Source: Salirhabdus salicampi (GTDB lineage: Bacteria; Bacillota; Bacilli; Bacillales; Alkalibacillaceae). Taken from it: DNA of 64,000 nucleotides. This document shows positions 54,242 to 63,196 of this stretch, one piece after another (position 1 is the stretch's first letter; each line of letters starts with the position of its first letter). The notes below the pieces were generated by a model. That model ran no database searches. It had not been told where the DNA came from and was given only the letters and a program-made list of their open reading frames with translations. The stretch covers positions 62,001 through 126,000 of the forward strand of contig NZ_JANBWE010000001.1 of NCBI RefSeq assembly GCF_024259515.1, given 5' to 3'. The translations under genes and the position numbers were made by a program.

Positions 54242-55465
54242 ATGATCAAAACATTACTGTTTCATAACGTCAAACAAATCATACGACAACCTGCTCTTTT
54301 TATTTCCGTCTTGCTTTTCCCATTCCTCCTGTTAGGTTTTCTTTTTTTTGCACTTTACCAACTGACAGAAGAGAATACGGAACATATCGTAACAGCATAT
54401 GTGGATGAAGATGATACCTTTTATACAAACGCAATACTTGCACAGTTGCAAGATGAGGAAGGGTTCCGCGAAGCGGTTCAACTCGTGTCTATGACAGAAG
54501 AAGAGGCTCTTACCAAACTTGATGAAAACGAAATTGTCGCTATGATTCACATTCCGGATGGATTTTCCCGTGATTTAAGAAGGGGAATCAATACACCGAT
54601 TACACTAATTTCAAACGAGCAAAAACCTCTACCAGCTAGTATGATGAAAATGTTATTAACAAGTGGAGCAAACTACATTTCAGCAGCGCAGAGTGCAGTC
54701 AACACAGTGTTCGACCAATATATTGTAACAATACCTTCATCGAATGAGCGAAGGGAATTACTTCAACAAGTTATCGTTCAATATACGTTATTTGCCTTGA
54801 ATCGCAATGATTTGTTTGTAGTGGAAGAGACGGAAATCGGAACAACTCTAGGATGGTATAACCATGGTACGATTGCCTATCTGTTAACGGGAATTATTGT
54901 TGCCGGTATCCTATTTCATTTTTTCATTCAACAAAATTTTGGACGAGCAATGTTGGAACGATTAAGGTCGATACATATTACAGGTCGCTCGATCTTTTAT
55001 AGCCAACTGCTAACCTACTTTTTTGTTATGTTTGTGGTTTTTAATATTGTTTCTTTAGTTATTGGAAAGCATCAAACCATTGATTGGCTGTATCATAATC
55101 AATGGTGGGTTATATGTGGATTAGTCAGTTTACTAGCTGCGGTTCACTTCAGCCTATTAGATTGGCTTATACAAAATGTAGCCCAACGAACGGCTTTGTT
55201 GAGCGTAGTATTGTTCCTTGCTCTTTTTTTAAATGGGTTTTGGGTACCAGCCCTTTATCTGCCCGAATGGCTAAGAGTGGTGATGAAATTTTCACCATGG
55301 CACCAGTTATATATAGGGGTTGAATCCCTTATTCATAATGGATCGCTAGCGTCTTTTACTATCATGATTGTAATTGTTCATAGTATTATTCTCATCCTAT
55401 TCGTTCATGTCCTACTCTCGGTAAAGGAGGGAAAAGATGGTTACATATCTTTCTCTTCTCATTAA
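54242..55465 (+). CDS. ABC-2 type transporter permease
   Basis: This 407-residue protein has one N-terminal helix (about 19-42), an extracellular alpha/beta domain (about 45-205) and five C-terminal helices, the layout of ABC2_membrane_3/YhgE-like exporters (NatB, LinJ type). It starts at ATG 54242 behind AGGAGCAGG. It overlaps the next permease by 29 nt. With that second permease and the ATPase it would form a heteromeric exporter of drugs, lipids or ions; substrate unknown. Confidence 0.88.
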   Translation: MIKTLLFHNVKQIIRQPALFISVLLFPFLLLGFLFFALYQLTEENTEHIVTAYVDEDDTFYTNAILAQLQDEEGFREAVQLVSMTEEEALTKLDENEIVAMIHIPDGFSRDLRRGINTPITLISNEQKPLPASMMKMLLTSGANYISAAQSAVNTVFDQYIVTIPSSNERRELLQQVIVQYTLFALNRNDLFVVEETEIGTTLGWYNHGTIAYLLTGIIVAGILFHFFIQQNFGRAMLERLRSIHITGRSIFYSQLLTYFFVMFVVFNIVSLVIGKHQTIDWLYHNQWWVICGLVSLLAAVHFSLLDWLIQNVAQRTALLSVVLFLALFLNGFWVPALYLPEWLRVVMKFSPWHQLYIGVESLIHNGSLASFTIMIVIVHSIILILFVHVLLSVKEGKDGYISFSSH

Positions 55466-56486
55466 AATAATTTTTCACCATCATCGAAAATTAGTTATAG
55501 CCGTTGTATTTCCACTGCTTCTTATAGGCGTAATTTTTCCTTTTGTATCGAAAACGGTGGAAAATAGTCAAATTCCCATTGGTTGGGTTGATCAGCAACC
55601 AAATGAGTTTACGAATATTATAAAAGAGCGTTTTGGTGAACATCCGCGTATCCGGCTTTTATCTCTTGAACGACATGAACTTGAAGCGGCTGTGATAAAA
55701 GGGGAAGTGGAAGGTGGATTTCTTTTTCATGAGACCTTTGAGGAAAGCATTCGAGCTGGCAAAATACGTAACCAAATCACATGGGTACGAACACCTCAAT
55801 CAATACTGGACTCTTTTGCAAAGGAAAGGTTAGCGGCAGAAGTGATGCGAATATCTTTAAATAGTGAAGCTGCCAATTTTGTCGTAAACCATAAACGGGA
55901 TAATGAGTGGGATACATACTTTGCTTACAGTGATCAATTTTGGGAGCCAGAGCCTTTATTCCAAATCGATATTCAACCTTTTGAGAATCAATCGAATATG
56001 GTGGAAAACAGCCAACAATCGCTAACAAAGCCAATGCTCGTTTTATATGGATTTTGGCTCTGGTATGCCTGGGTTATGTTTGCTATTCTATTCATGCCGT
56101 TACGAACATGGAGAGAGAATGGGTTAGTAACACGACTAAAGGTTACAGGTGGAAGCGTAGGAGGGTTGTATTTTATTTATTTTCTTCTGGCGGCCCTTTT
56201 TGTACTCTTACTTTTCTTCTTAGTTACAACAGTAAGTACAAAGTTTTTATTTCACTCACCGTATTCCCTGGATGATGTTTTATTAATCGGATCTACCCTT
56301 TTATTGTGGACTGGGATGATTTCTTTTGCAGCTCTGTTCTTGTTTAAGAAAAGAGGTTATATAGGATTTGTATCGTTATATTCTTTAAGCTCTTTCGTAT
56401 TATCGTTATTATTAATTGCAGGAATGGAACTAGCGTGGGTTTATTACATGCTTCCTCATACGTGGTTTTTCCAATTGATTTTATAA
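55437..56486 (+). CDS. ABC-2 type transporter permease
   Basis: This 349-residue second permease has the same layout as the first: an N-terminal helix, an extracellular domain (about 40-185) and five to six C-terminal helices. AAAGGAGGG lies inside the end of the previous gene, 6 nt before the ATG. The pair are distant homologues, as expected for the two halves of an exporter. Confidence 0.86.
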   Translation: MVTYLSLLIKIIFHHHRKLVIAVVFPLLLIGVIFPFVSKTVENSQIPIGWVDQQPNEFTNIIKERFGEHPRIRLLSLERHELEAAVIKGEVEGGFLFHETFEESIRAGKIRNQITWVRTPQSILDSFAKERLAAEVMRISLNSEAANFVVNHKRDNEWDTYFAYSDQFWEPEPLFQIDIQPFENQSNMVENSQQSLTKPMLVLYGFWLWYAWVMFAILFMPLRTWRENGLVTRLKVTGGSVGGLYFIYFLLAALFVLLLFFLVTTVSTKFLFHSPYSLDDVLLIGSTLLLWTGMISFAALFLFKKRGYIGFVSLYSLSSFVLSLLLIAGMELAWVYYMLPHTWFFQLIL

Positions 56487-56499
56487 AGTGGGGGAAATG

Positions 56500-57240
56500 A
56501 TGTTGATCAAAGTGGATCGGATTGAAAAGAATGTAAAAGCAAAACAAATAATATGTAACATTTCAACTGAAATTCATAGAGGAGATGCAATAGGAATTGT
56601 TGGTCCGAACGGAGCGGGGAAGACGACATTTCTAAAATTGATTGCCTCTGTGATCAAGCCCGATAGCGGGTCCATTTATTTCCGAGGAGAGTCTTATCAA
56701 CAGCAAGTTAAAGCATTACGTGCAACCCTCGGCTATGTTCCACAAGACATTGCTTTATTTGAAGATTTAACGGTGAAAGAACAACTTCAATTTTGGCGGA
56801 AAGCCGCCCCACGAACAAGCTCTAAACAATTTGTCCAACAGGTGATTCATCTCCTCGGGTTAGAAGAGGTTTTTCACAAGAAAGTAAAGCAATTATCCGG
56901 CGGTTGGCAGCGAAAGACGAGTTTGTGTGCTGGTCTCATTCATGATCCTGATATCATTTTATTAGATGAACCAACAGCAGGTGTTGACCTTGCAGCGAAG
57001 GACGACTTAATCCGATTGCTTCAATCGTTAAATAAGCAAGGGAAAACCGTTATTCTCATTAGTCATGAGTGGGATGTTATTGATCGACTGTGCAAACGGA
57101 TTTTTATCTTAAAAGAAGGAAGATTGTTATTCGATAAAGGGATACATGGTTTGCCTGCTTTTGCACAAACTTTAAACGAAGATAATGGAGAACTGCGAAA
57201 GATTTTACGCCAACATGTCCTCCAAGAAAAAAGCCGTTAA
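56500..57240 (+). CDS. ABC transporter ATP-binding protein
   Basis: This 246-residue ATPase shows all ABC motifs: Walker A GPNGAGKTTFLKL, Q-loop LGYVPQDIALFEDLTV, signature LSGGWQRKTSLCAGL, Walker B IILLDEPTAGVDLAAK and H-loop ISHEWDVID. It belongs to the CcmA/NatA group that serves ABC-2 exporters. GTGGGGG precedes the ATG, with 56497 and 56500 both possible. It is the last gene of the operon; the terminator overlaps the stop codon. Confidence 0.92.
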   Translation: MLIKVDRIEKNVKAKQIICNISTEIHRGDAIGIVGPNGAGKTTFLKLIASVIKPDSGSIYFRGESYQQQVKALRATLGYVPQDIALFEDLTVKEQLQFWRKAAPRTSSKQFVQQVIHLLGLEEVFHKKVKQLSGGWQRKTSLCAGLIHDPDIILLDEPTAGVDLAAKDDLIRLLQSLNKQGKTVILISHEWDVIDRLCKRIFILKEGRLLFDKGIHGLPAFAQTLNEDNGELRKILRQHVLQEKSR

Positions 57241-57258
57241 AATACGGCTTTTTTCTTT
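57227..57258 (+). terminator. Terminator of the ABC-2 operon
   Basis: AAAAAAGCCGT/ACGGCTTTTTT arms, 6-nt loop that includes the stop codon. Confidence 0.88.
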
Positions 57259-57326
57259 TACTGTTGCTTTCTCCGCCTTTTATTTTGTATATTTAACCTT
57301 GAAACAATGTGGAAAGGAATTTGCCA

Positions 57327-58877
57327 ATGTCAAAATTAAATTTGTCCCAATTTGAAAAGAAAATTGAAGTTCGAAATATTCGTTATGAAGATATTGACCA
57401 GCTCTTAGTGTTGCAACAACTAGCGTTTCCAGGAATGGAACCTTGGAAAAGAGAACACTTAGAAAGTCACTTAAACATGTTTCCGGAAGGGCAGTTTTGT
57501 GTTGAGTACGAGGGCAAAATTATTGGCAGTTGTTCTAGTTTAATTGTGAACTTTGATGAATATGATGACAAACATACATGGGATGACATTACTGATGAGG
57601 GATACATAACGAACCATGACTATGAAGGTTATAATTTATATGGCATTGAGGTAATGGTTCATCCTGAATATCGTCGGATGAAGATTGGAAATCGACTGTA
57701 TGAAGCTAGAAAAGAGCTTGCTCGTAAGCTTAATTTAAAAAGTATTATTATTGGGGGACGTATTCCGAATTACCATAAATATGCCGGGGAAATGTCACCT
57801 AGAGAATATGTGGAGCAAGTAATGAGTAAACGAATTCATGACCCTGTTTTAACGTTCCAAATTATGAACGGGTTTACCGTAATGCGGATTAATCCAAATT
57901 ACTTGCCAGATGATAAAGCATCGTATCAATATGCGACACTAATGGAATGGAACAATATTGATTATCGTCCTACTAGTAAACGTCATTTTAAAACATCATT
58001 TCCGGTACGAATTACCGTTGTTCAATATATGATGAAAGATATTGATTCCTTTGAGGAGTTTGCCAGACAAGTTGAGTATTATACCGACGTCGCTAGTGAT
58101 TTTGGCTCAGATTTCGTTGTGTACCCAGAAATATTCACAACACAACTTATGTCATTCTTAGAAGAGAAAATTCCTCATAAAGCAATACGAAAATTAGCGG
58201 AATATACAGAAGACTATATCGAATTATTTACAGACTTGGCCGTAAAATATAATGTAAACATTATCGGCGGTTCCCACTTCGTTGAAGAGAACGATAAAAT
58301 TTACAACATTGCTTACTTATTCAGAAGAGACGGAACGATTGAGAAGCAATATAAAATCCACATTACACCAAATGAACAAAAGTGGTGGGGCATTGAAACT
58401 GGTGATAAGGTTCGTGTATTTGATACCGATTGTGGGAAAATTGCAATTCAAATTTGTTATGATATTGAGTTTCCTGAACTCGCAAGGTATGCGGTGGATC
58501 AAGGGGCAAATATTATTTTTGTTCCGTTTTGTACGGACGATCGCCAAGGCTATTTACGTGTCCGCTATTGTGCTCAAGCTCGTGCAGTTGAAAATCAGGT
58601 GTACACCGTGATTGCGGGTACGGTAGGAAACTTAACACAAGTTGAAAATATGGATATTCAGTATGCCCAGTCAGGTATTTTCACACCATCTGATTTTGAA
58701 TTTGCCCGGGATGGAATTGTCGGAGAGACCCATCCTAACATCGAAACAGTAGTGGTAGGGGACGTGGATGTTGAAGTATTGCGCCGACAGCGGAAATCCG
58801 GAACCGTAAGACAGTTGTTTGACCGTCGGAAAGACTTGTATGAAGTTACTTATAAAATGCAGGATGAAAGCAAATAA
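57327..58877 (+). CDS. yhcX: GNAT-nitrilase fusion protein (YhcX type)
   Basis: The start is ATG 57327 behind AAAGGAA, giving 516 residues. The N-terminal third (about 1-205) is a GNAT acetyltransferase with the cofactor region EVMVHPEYRRMKIGNRLYEARK. The rest (about 220-510) is a carbon-nitrogen hydrolase with catalytic Glu (VYPEIF), Lys (KIHITPNE) and Cys (QICYDIEFPE). Both halves appear intact. B. subtilis YhcX has this fusion and length. The substrate is unknown; the fusion suggests an acylated amine or amide is made and cleaved, or the reverse. Confidence 0.94.
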   Translation: MSKLNLSQFEKKIEVRNIRYEDIDQLLVLQQLAFPGMEPWKREHLESHLNMFPEGQFCVEYEGKIIGSCSSLIVNFDEYDDKHTWDDITDEGYITNHDYEGYNLYGIEVMVHPEYRRMKIGNRLYEARKELARKLNLKSIIIGGRIPNYHKYAGEMSPREYVEQVMSKRIHDPVLTFQIMNGFTVMRINPNYLPDDKASYQYATLMEWNNIDYRPTSKRHFKTSFPVRITVVQYMMKDIDSFEEFARQVEYYTDVASDFGSDFVVYPEIFTTQLMSFLEEKIPHKAIRKLAEYTEDYIELFTDLAVKYNVNIIGGSHFVEENDKIYNIAYLFRRDGTIEKQYKIHITPNEQKWWGIETGDKVRVFDTDCGKIAIQICYDIEFPELARYAVDQGANIIFVPFCTDDRQGYLRVRYCAQARAVENQVYTVIAGTVGNLTQVENMDIQYAQSGIFTPSDFEFARDGIVGETHPNIETVVVGDVDVEVLRRQRKSGTVRQLFDRRKDLYEVTYKMQDESK

Positions 58878-58913
58878 ATGAATGCATGAATTTGTTGTTG
58901 AAGGAGTGAGGAG

Positions 58914-59636
58914 ATGATAAATGGACAAGCGGCCATTGTGACAGGAGCATCTCGAGGAATTGGAAAGGAAATTGCCAAGCAGTTGGCTAAAGCTGGTGTG
59001 AAGCTCGCCATTATGGGAAGTTCCGATGAAATCCATAAAACAAAACAAGAACTTCAAACTTCAGGACATAATGATATCCTTTCATTTCGGGCCGATGTTA
59101 GTAAAGAAAATGAAGTTGAACATGTTGTAGAAGCCACAAGAAACGCCTTTGGTAATGTAGATATACTTGTGAATAATGCAGGAATTGGTCTATTCAAACC
59201 TGTAGAGGAGATTACGGTTGAAGAGTGGCGCAAGTTGTTTAACGTCAATGTACAAGGTGTGTTCCTTCTGACTAAATTAGTAGTCCCTATTATGAAAAAA
59301 CAACAGTTTGGAACGATTATTACGATTTCCTCCGATGTAGGTAGATATTCAATACCGAAAGGATCTCTTTACGCATCTACGAAATATGCGGTACAAGGTT
59401 TCATGGGATCAGTTTCCCAGGAAGTAAGGGACCATGGTATTCGTGTTGGCACTGTGAACCCTGGTATGGTGGATACGTATTTCGCCGATACCCAGCAAGG
59501 TGAGGAAAAGAAAAAAGATTGGTTGAAAGTTGAAGACATTGCTAATGCGGTTGTTTACATGGCTTCTGCACCAAAGCACCTAGTCATTGATGAGCTTCAA
59601 TTACATCCGTTAATTCAACAATACCCACGTCCTTAA
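58914..59636 (+). CDS. Short-chain dehydrogenase/reductase (FabG/YoxD-like)
   Basis: This 240-residue classical SDR has the cofactor motif TGASRGIGKEIA, the NNAG motif (DILVNNAGIGLF), catalytic Ser in TISSDVGRYS and YxxxK in YASTKYAVQGF. Basic residues near the end of strand 2 are few, so NADP preference is uncertain. It resembles 3-oxoacyl-ACP reductase-like proteins such as YoxD; the substrate cannot be assigned. It follows yhcX by 36 nt on the same strand with GGAGTGAGGAG before the ATG, so they may be co-transcribed. Confidence 0.9.
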   Translation: MINGQAAIVTGASRGIGKEIAKQLAKAGVKLAIMGSSDEIHKTKQELQTSGHNDILSFRADVSKENEVEHVVEATRNAFGNVDILVNNAGIGLFKPVEEITVEEWRKLFNVNVQGVFLLTKLVVPIMKKQQFGTIITISSDVGRYSIPKGSLYASTKYAVQGFMGSVSQEVRDHGIRVGTVNPGMVDTYFADTQQGEEKKKDWLKVEDIANAVVYMASAPKHLVIDELQLHPLIQQYPRP

Positions 59637-59649
59637 TAAATGAAATGGA

Positions 59650-59702
59650 AAAAAACTCCTTTTGTAGACAATGCCTTTGTCTATGGAAGGGGGTTTTTTT
59701 AT
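59650..59702 (+). terminator. Terminator after the SDR gene
   Basis: A long imperfect hairpin, AAAAACTCC...TAGACAA tgcc TTTGTCTA...GGGGGTTTTTTT. Confidence 0.85.
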
Positions 59703-59828
59703 GTTTGGCGACATAGGAAGTCACTAGTACATCTTTTTTTATCATCATATATTCATGTCAAGTTCACTATATTGTGGAAGGAAATACATGGTATAATATG
59801 GGTATATTAGTCAGAAAGCCGTGATAAT

Positions 59829-61274
59829 ATGTTAAGTGAAAAACAAAAATTAGAAACGTTAAAAACAATTGCTGAGACGTTAAATCAGTCATTGAATAAA
59901 CAAGAAATGTTACAGACTGTTTTACAGCAATTCATACATATTACACACTTTGAAGCCGGTTGGATATTTTTTGAAAAAGAATCTGTGGAATTAGTAGCTA
60001 ATGTTGGATTGCCGGAAGCGTTAGCCGTAAATAATAAGCAGGCAATGTGTGGCGAGGATTGTTATTGTGTATCCCGCTATAAATCACAACGTTTAACGAA
60101 AGCAACGAGTATTATTGAGTGTAAAAGGTTAGAAACGGCCATTAAAGACGGAAAATACAATACAAATGGGTATACCCATCATGCAACTGTACCATTGAAG
60201 ACGCCTGAAAAACAGTACGGATTATTAAATGTCGCAACACCGAATCGAACAGAATACATTGAAGAGGAACTCAGTTTGTTAGAGGCTGTTGCGTTACAAA
60301 TAGGTACAGCGTTGAGAAGGATTGAACAATACGAAAAAGAAGAAATTCGAGCTAACTATTTTGAACAACTGAATCACTTTGTTCAACAATTACGTATTGT
60401 TCGAAATGGTCACCATTTCGTATCCATTGCGGAAAAAGAGTTATCAAAAATGTTCCATGTAGAAAGCATTCACATTAAGATAACACCAATAAAAGATGAA
60501 GAATCTGACACCACCCTGATCATTCCATTTCAAAAAATAAACGGAGCATTGTTAGCAAGGCAGGATGTTGGGTTTTCTACCATTGAAAAGGAAATGTTAC
60601 GGCTAGCTGTACACCATTTCGAACTTGCATATCGTGATATTCAACTTCAAGAAAAAGAAAAAGATATGGCAAGAATACAGGAACGCACGAAGCTTGCCCA
60701 AGACTTGCATGATTCTGTTAACCAATTATTGTTTTCCATCGTTCTTACAAGTAAGGCAGCTAAACAAGTGATTCAACGACCTGAAATTGATGATATTTAC
60801 GAACTGTCAAGCCAAGCTTTATCCGAAATGCGAGCGCTTATTGCTGGACAGAAACCACAAGGTCTAGAAAAAGGGTTGCTAACAAGTTTAATCGAGTACG
60901 CAGAAAAACTAAAGCTATCTCCTCGGTTTCAGGCGGCTGGTACCCTTTCAATTCCGTACGCCATTGAAGAGACTTTGTATCGAATTGGTCAGGAAGCTGT
61001 TCATAATATTAAAAAGCATGCCAATACAGACTGTGTTGAATTCACCTTACATCGCTCACAGAAAGGATTTACTATGGTAATTCAGGATGATGGGGAGGGC
61101 TTTGAACTAGATCGAGTTAAGACGATTCCATCTTATGGCCTAAAAGGGATGGAAGAAAGAGCAGCTATCTATAACGGAACTGTTACAGTAAAGAGTAGTC
61201 GTGGTAACGGCACAATTGTGGAAGTTTTTATTCCCAATCGGGAGGAGACGAATAATGAAAGTTTTAATTGTTGA
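59829..61274 (+). CDS. yhcY: Sensor histidine kinase YhcY, GAF domain with four cysteines
   Basis: This 481-residue soluble kinase has an N-terminal GAF domain (about 10-165), a second GAF-like region (about 185-275), a HisKA_3 domain with phospho-acceptor His in LAQDLHDSVNQLLFS, and an HATPase domain (GQEAVHNIKKHAN, DDGEGF, GLKGMEERA). The first GAF domain has C74, C78, C80 and C98. The Staphylococcus homologue AirS holds a redox-active Fe-S cluster in a Cys-containing GAF domain and senses oxygen, so this may be an oxygen or redox sensor. It overlaps yhcZ by 20 nt, and the two form a NarL-type pair. Confidence 0.93.
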   Translation: MLSEKQKLETLKTIAETLNQSLNKQEMLQTVLQQFIHITHFEAGWIFFEKESVELVANVGLPEALAVNNKQAMCGEDCYCVSRYKSQRLTKATSIIECKRLETAIKDGKYNTNGYTHHATVPLKTPEKQYGLLNVATPNRTEYIEEELSLLEAVALQIGTALRRIEQYEKEEIRANYFEQLNHFVQQLRIVRNGHHFVSIAEKELSKMFHVESIHIKITPIKDEESDTTLIIPFQKINGALLARQDVGFSTIEKEMLRLAVHHFELAYRDIQLQEKEKDMARIQERTKLAQDLHDSVNQLLFSIVLTSKAAKQVIQRPEIDDIYELSSQALSEMRALIAGQKPQGLEKGLLTSLIEYAEKLKLSPRFQAAGTLSIPYAIEETLYRIGQEAVHNIKKHANTDCVEFTLHRSQKGFTMVIQDDGEGFELDRVKTIPSYGLKGMEERAAIYNGTVTVKSSRGNGTIVEVFIPNREETNNESFNC

Positions 61275-61887
61275 TGACCACCAAGTCGTACGTAAAGGTC
61301 TAATATATTTCTTTCAGACGCAACGGGATATAGAGGTTGTTGGGGAAGCGGCTAGCGGCGCAGAAGCATTACAACTTTTACGGCAAGAAAGTGTCGATGT
61401 GGTGTTATTAGATGTACAAATGCCCGAGATGGACGGAATTGAGGCGACTAAACAAATTAGGAATCAATACCCAACAGTAAAAGTATTAATTTTAACAAGT
61501 TTTTCGGATTACCATTCAGTTATACCTGCAATAAAGGCAGGGGCAAGTGGATATCAACTAAAAGAAGCGGACCCGGAAATGTTAGTGGAGGCAATTCGTA
61601 AAGTATATAATGGAAAAAAAATGATTGATGAAAAAGCTGCACGTCATTTATTTCAACATGTAACAGGAACAGAAGAAGAAGAGGAAAGGACAAAGCTAAA
61701 TGATTTAACAAAGCGGGAATTAGACGTCCTAAAAGTTATGATGAAAGGAAAGAGTAATAAAGAAATAGCGAAGGAATTGTATATAACGGAAAAAACGGTT
61801 AAAACACATGTTTCGAATATTTTATCAAAATTAGAAGTTCAAGATCGTACACAAGCGGCATTATTTGGAGTGAAATATTTAAAGTAA
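61255..61887 (+). CDS. yhcZ: Response regulator YhcZ (NarL/LuxR family)
   Basis: The start is ATG 61255 after GGGAGGAG inside the end of yhcY, giving 210 residues. The receiver domain has the acidic pair VDDHQ, the phospho-acceptor Asp in VVLLDVQMPEMDG, Thr in ILTSF and Lys in YQLKEA. The C-terminal LuxR-type helix-turn-helix contains LTKRELDVLKVMMKGKSNKEIAKELYITEKTVKTHVSNILSKLEV. It is the DNA-binding partner of YhcY; its targets are not visible in the window. Confidence 0.95.
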   Translation: MKVLIVDDHQVVRKGLIYFFQTQRDIEVVGEAASGAEALQLLRQESVDVVLLDVQMPEMDGIEATKQIRNQYPTVKVLILTSFSDYHSVIPAIKAGASGYQLKEADPEMLVEAIRKVYNGKKMIDEKAARHLFQHVTGTEEEEERTKLNDLTKRELDVLKVMMKGKSNKEIAKELYITEKTVKTHVSNILSKLEVQDRTQAALFGVKYLK

Positions 61888-61896
61888 CGAGTATGT

Positions 61897-61927
61897 AAAG
61901 TAGAGGGATAAACCCTCTACTTTTTTT
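61897..61927. terminator. Bidirectional terminator between yhcZ and yhdB
   Basis: AAAGTAGAGGG/CCCTCTACTTT arms, 5-nt loop, T7 on plus. Confidence 0.88.
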
Positions 61928-62159
61928 ACATATGAACTGCTGGAATGTCGTGGGTAATTGCATGTTCTAAATAATGAATTAACTCTTGGTGGGTGCTGAC
62001 AACATGTTGTTCATCGTATCCATAATGGAAGGCGTGTAAAAACGTTTCGATTTTTTTTGAAAGGATATCATCATTCGTTCTTACCATTAGGACAAGCAGG
62101 TCATCCCACTGTCCCCACAGTGTAAAATACAGTGCTTTATCATAATCAACCATGTTCAT
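61926..62159 (-). CDS. yhdB: YhdB-like small protein
   Basis: This 77-residue protein has no signal or membrane segment. The N-terminal half (MVDYDKALYFTLWGQWDDLLVLMVRTNDDILSKKIETFLHAFHYG) resembles B. subtilis YhdB, which also lies next to the yhcYZ region, so synteny supports the call. It is His-rich in the second half (seven His). AAGGGGAG lies 7 nt before the ATG. Function is unknown. Confidence 0.75.
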   Translation of the reverse strand: MNMVDYDKALYFTLWGQWDDLLVLMVRTNDDILSKKIETFLHAFHYGYDEQHVVSTHQELIHYLEHAITHDIPAVHM

Positions 62160-62432
62160 CGCTAATCTCCCCTTAACCCAGGGTTACTTATAGTATGACT
62201 CAATGTTTTCCGTGAGTTACGTGGTCTTTCATGGTTAAGGGTAAAAATAATGGAATCATAAAAACAGCTAATTTAGTGCACATTTCTTTCTTCTGAAATG
62301 TTTAAAAAAGCATTATCTAATGTTAATGGTTTACATATTTCTTTTTTTTATGCATATATAATCCGGCGTTATTACACAAAATTGGTAACAGTTGCTGTTT
62401 TAATCAGAAGGCAAAATTGGAAAATACGTAAG
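62160..62432. other. Intergenic region between yhdB and the yhcN-type gene
   Basis: These 273 bp between divergent genes hold no credible ORF or RNA. They must include the yhdB promoter; I could not pick it with confidence. Confidence 0.5.
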
Positions 62433-62462
62433 AGCATAAAGGTTGTAATCTAACTCATAATA
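62433..62462 (+). promoter_or_regulatory. SigG-like promoter of the yhcN-type gene
   Basis: AGCATA (62433-62438), 17-nt spacer, CATAATA (62456-62462), against the SigG consensus TGMATA-N17-CATAMTA. B. subtilis yhcN is a forespore gene, which fits. Confidence 0.55.
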
Positions 62463-62495
62463 AAGATGAACACCCAACTTGGAAGGAGGAACAAC

Positions 62496-63152
62496 ATGAA
62501 TAAACTTGCTCTTTTAGGGGTGTCTTTTTTAACAGCTGTAACGGTAACTGGATGTCAGAACCCTGACGATACTGGTTTGGGAGGGTATAACGATGATACA
62601 GGTGTTGAACCGACTCGTTATAACCAAAATACGGATTTAGATCCGAATCGTGATCGTGTTCGTATGAATCAAAATGAATTAGGCATGCGTAATAACGACG
62701 ATTATAATAACCCTGCAAGAAATAATGGTAATAACTTAACAAACAATGGGGAAAATGATCGCAACAACATTGGAACACGTAACAACAATGCTGATGACCG
62801 ATACGAAGTAGCGGATCGAGCAGCAGACCAAATTACAAACGAAATCGACGAAATTGACCGTGCATACGTTTTAGTCACAAATAACAATGCTTATGTCGCG
62901 GTAGTGATGGACAATAACAACACGACAAACAATAATAATGGGGATGAAGTGTCAGACCGATTAAGCGACCGAGTATCAGACATTGTACGCTCAACAGATC
63001 GTAATATTAATAACGTATATGTCTCCGCAAACCCTGATTTTGCGAACTTAGCGAACAACTATACAAGAGATGTTGACCGAGGTGAACCAGTTGAAGGGTT
63101 CTTTGACCAACTAACAAACATGGTTGACCGTTTATTCCCAGATCGTCGATAA
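62496..63152 (+). CDS. yhcN: YhcN/YlaJ family sporulation lipoprotein
   Basis: The start is ATG 62496 behind GGAAGGAGG, giving 218 residues with a lipoprotein signal ending VTGC. Residues about 25-105 are Asn-, Asp- and Arg-rich and low in complexity. The conserved Spore_YhcN_YlaJ domain follows (about 105-215), with RAADQITNEIDEIDRAYVLVTNNNAYVAVVM, VSDIVRSTDRNINNVYVSANPDF and a C-terminal VEGFFDQLTNMVDRLFP. Family members are spore inner-membrane lipoproteins that influence germination. A SigG-type promoter and the gerC-type gene downstream support a spore role. Confidence 0.92.
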   Translation: MNKLALLGVSFLTAVTVTGCQNPDDTGLGGYNDDTGVEPTRYNQNTDLDPNRDRVRMNQNELGMRNNDDYNNPARNNGNNLTNNGENDRNNIGTRNNNADDRYEVADRAADQITNEIDEIDRAYVLVTNNNAYVAVVMDNNNTTNNNNGDEVSDRLSDRVSDIVRSTDRNINNVYVSANPDFANLANNYTRDVDRGEPVEGFFDQLTNMVDRLFPDRR

Positions 63153-63162
63153 ATGAAGCAAG

Positions 63163-63192
63163 AGAACAGGGGTCTAGCCCCTGTTCTTTATT
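63163..63192. terminator. Terminator between convergent yhcN and gerC-type genes
   Basis: AGAACAGGGG/CCCCTGTTCT arms, 5-nt loop, TTATTT tail. Confidence 0.85.
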
Positions 63193-63196
63193 TACA

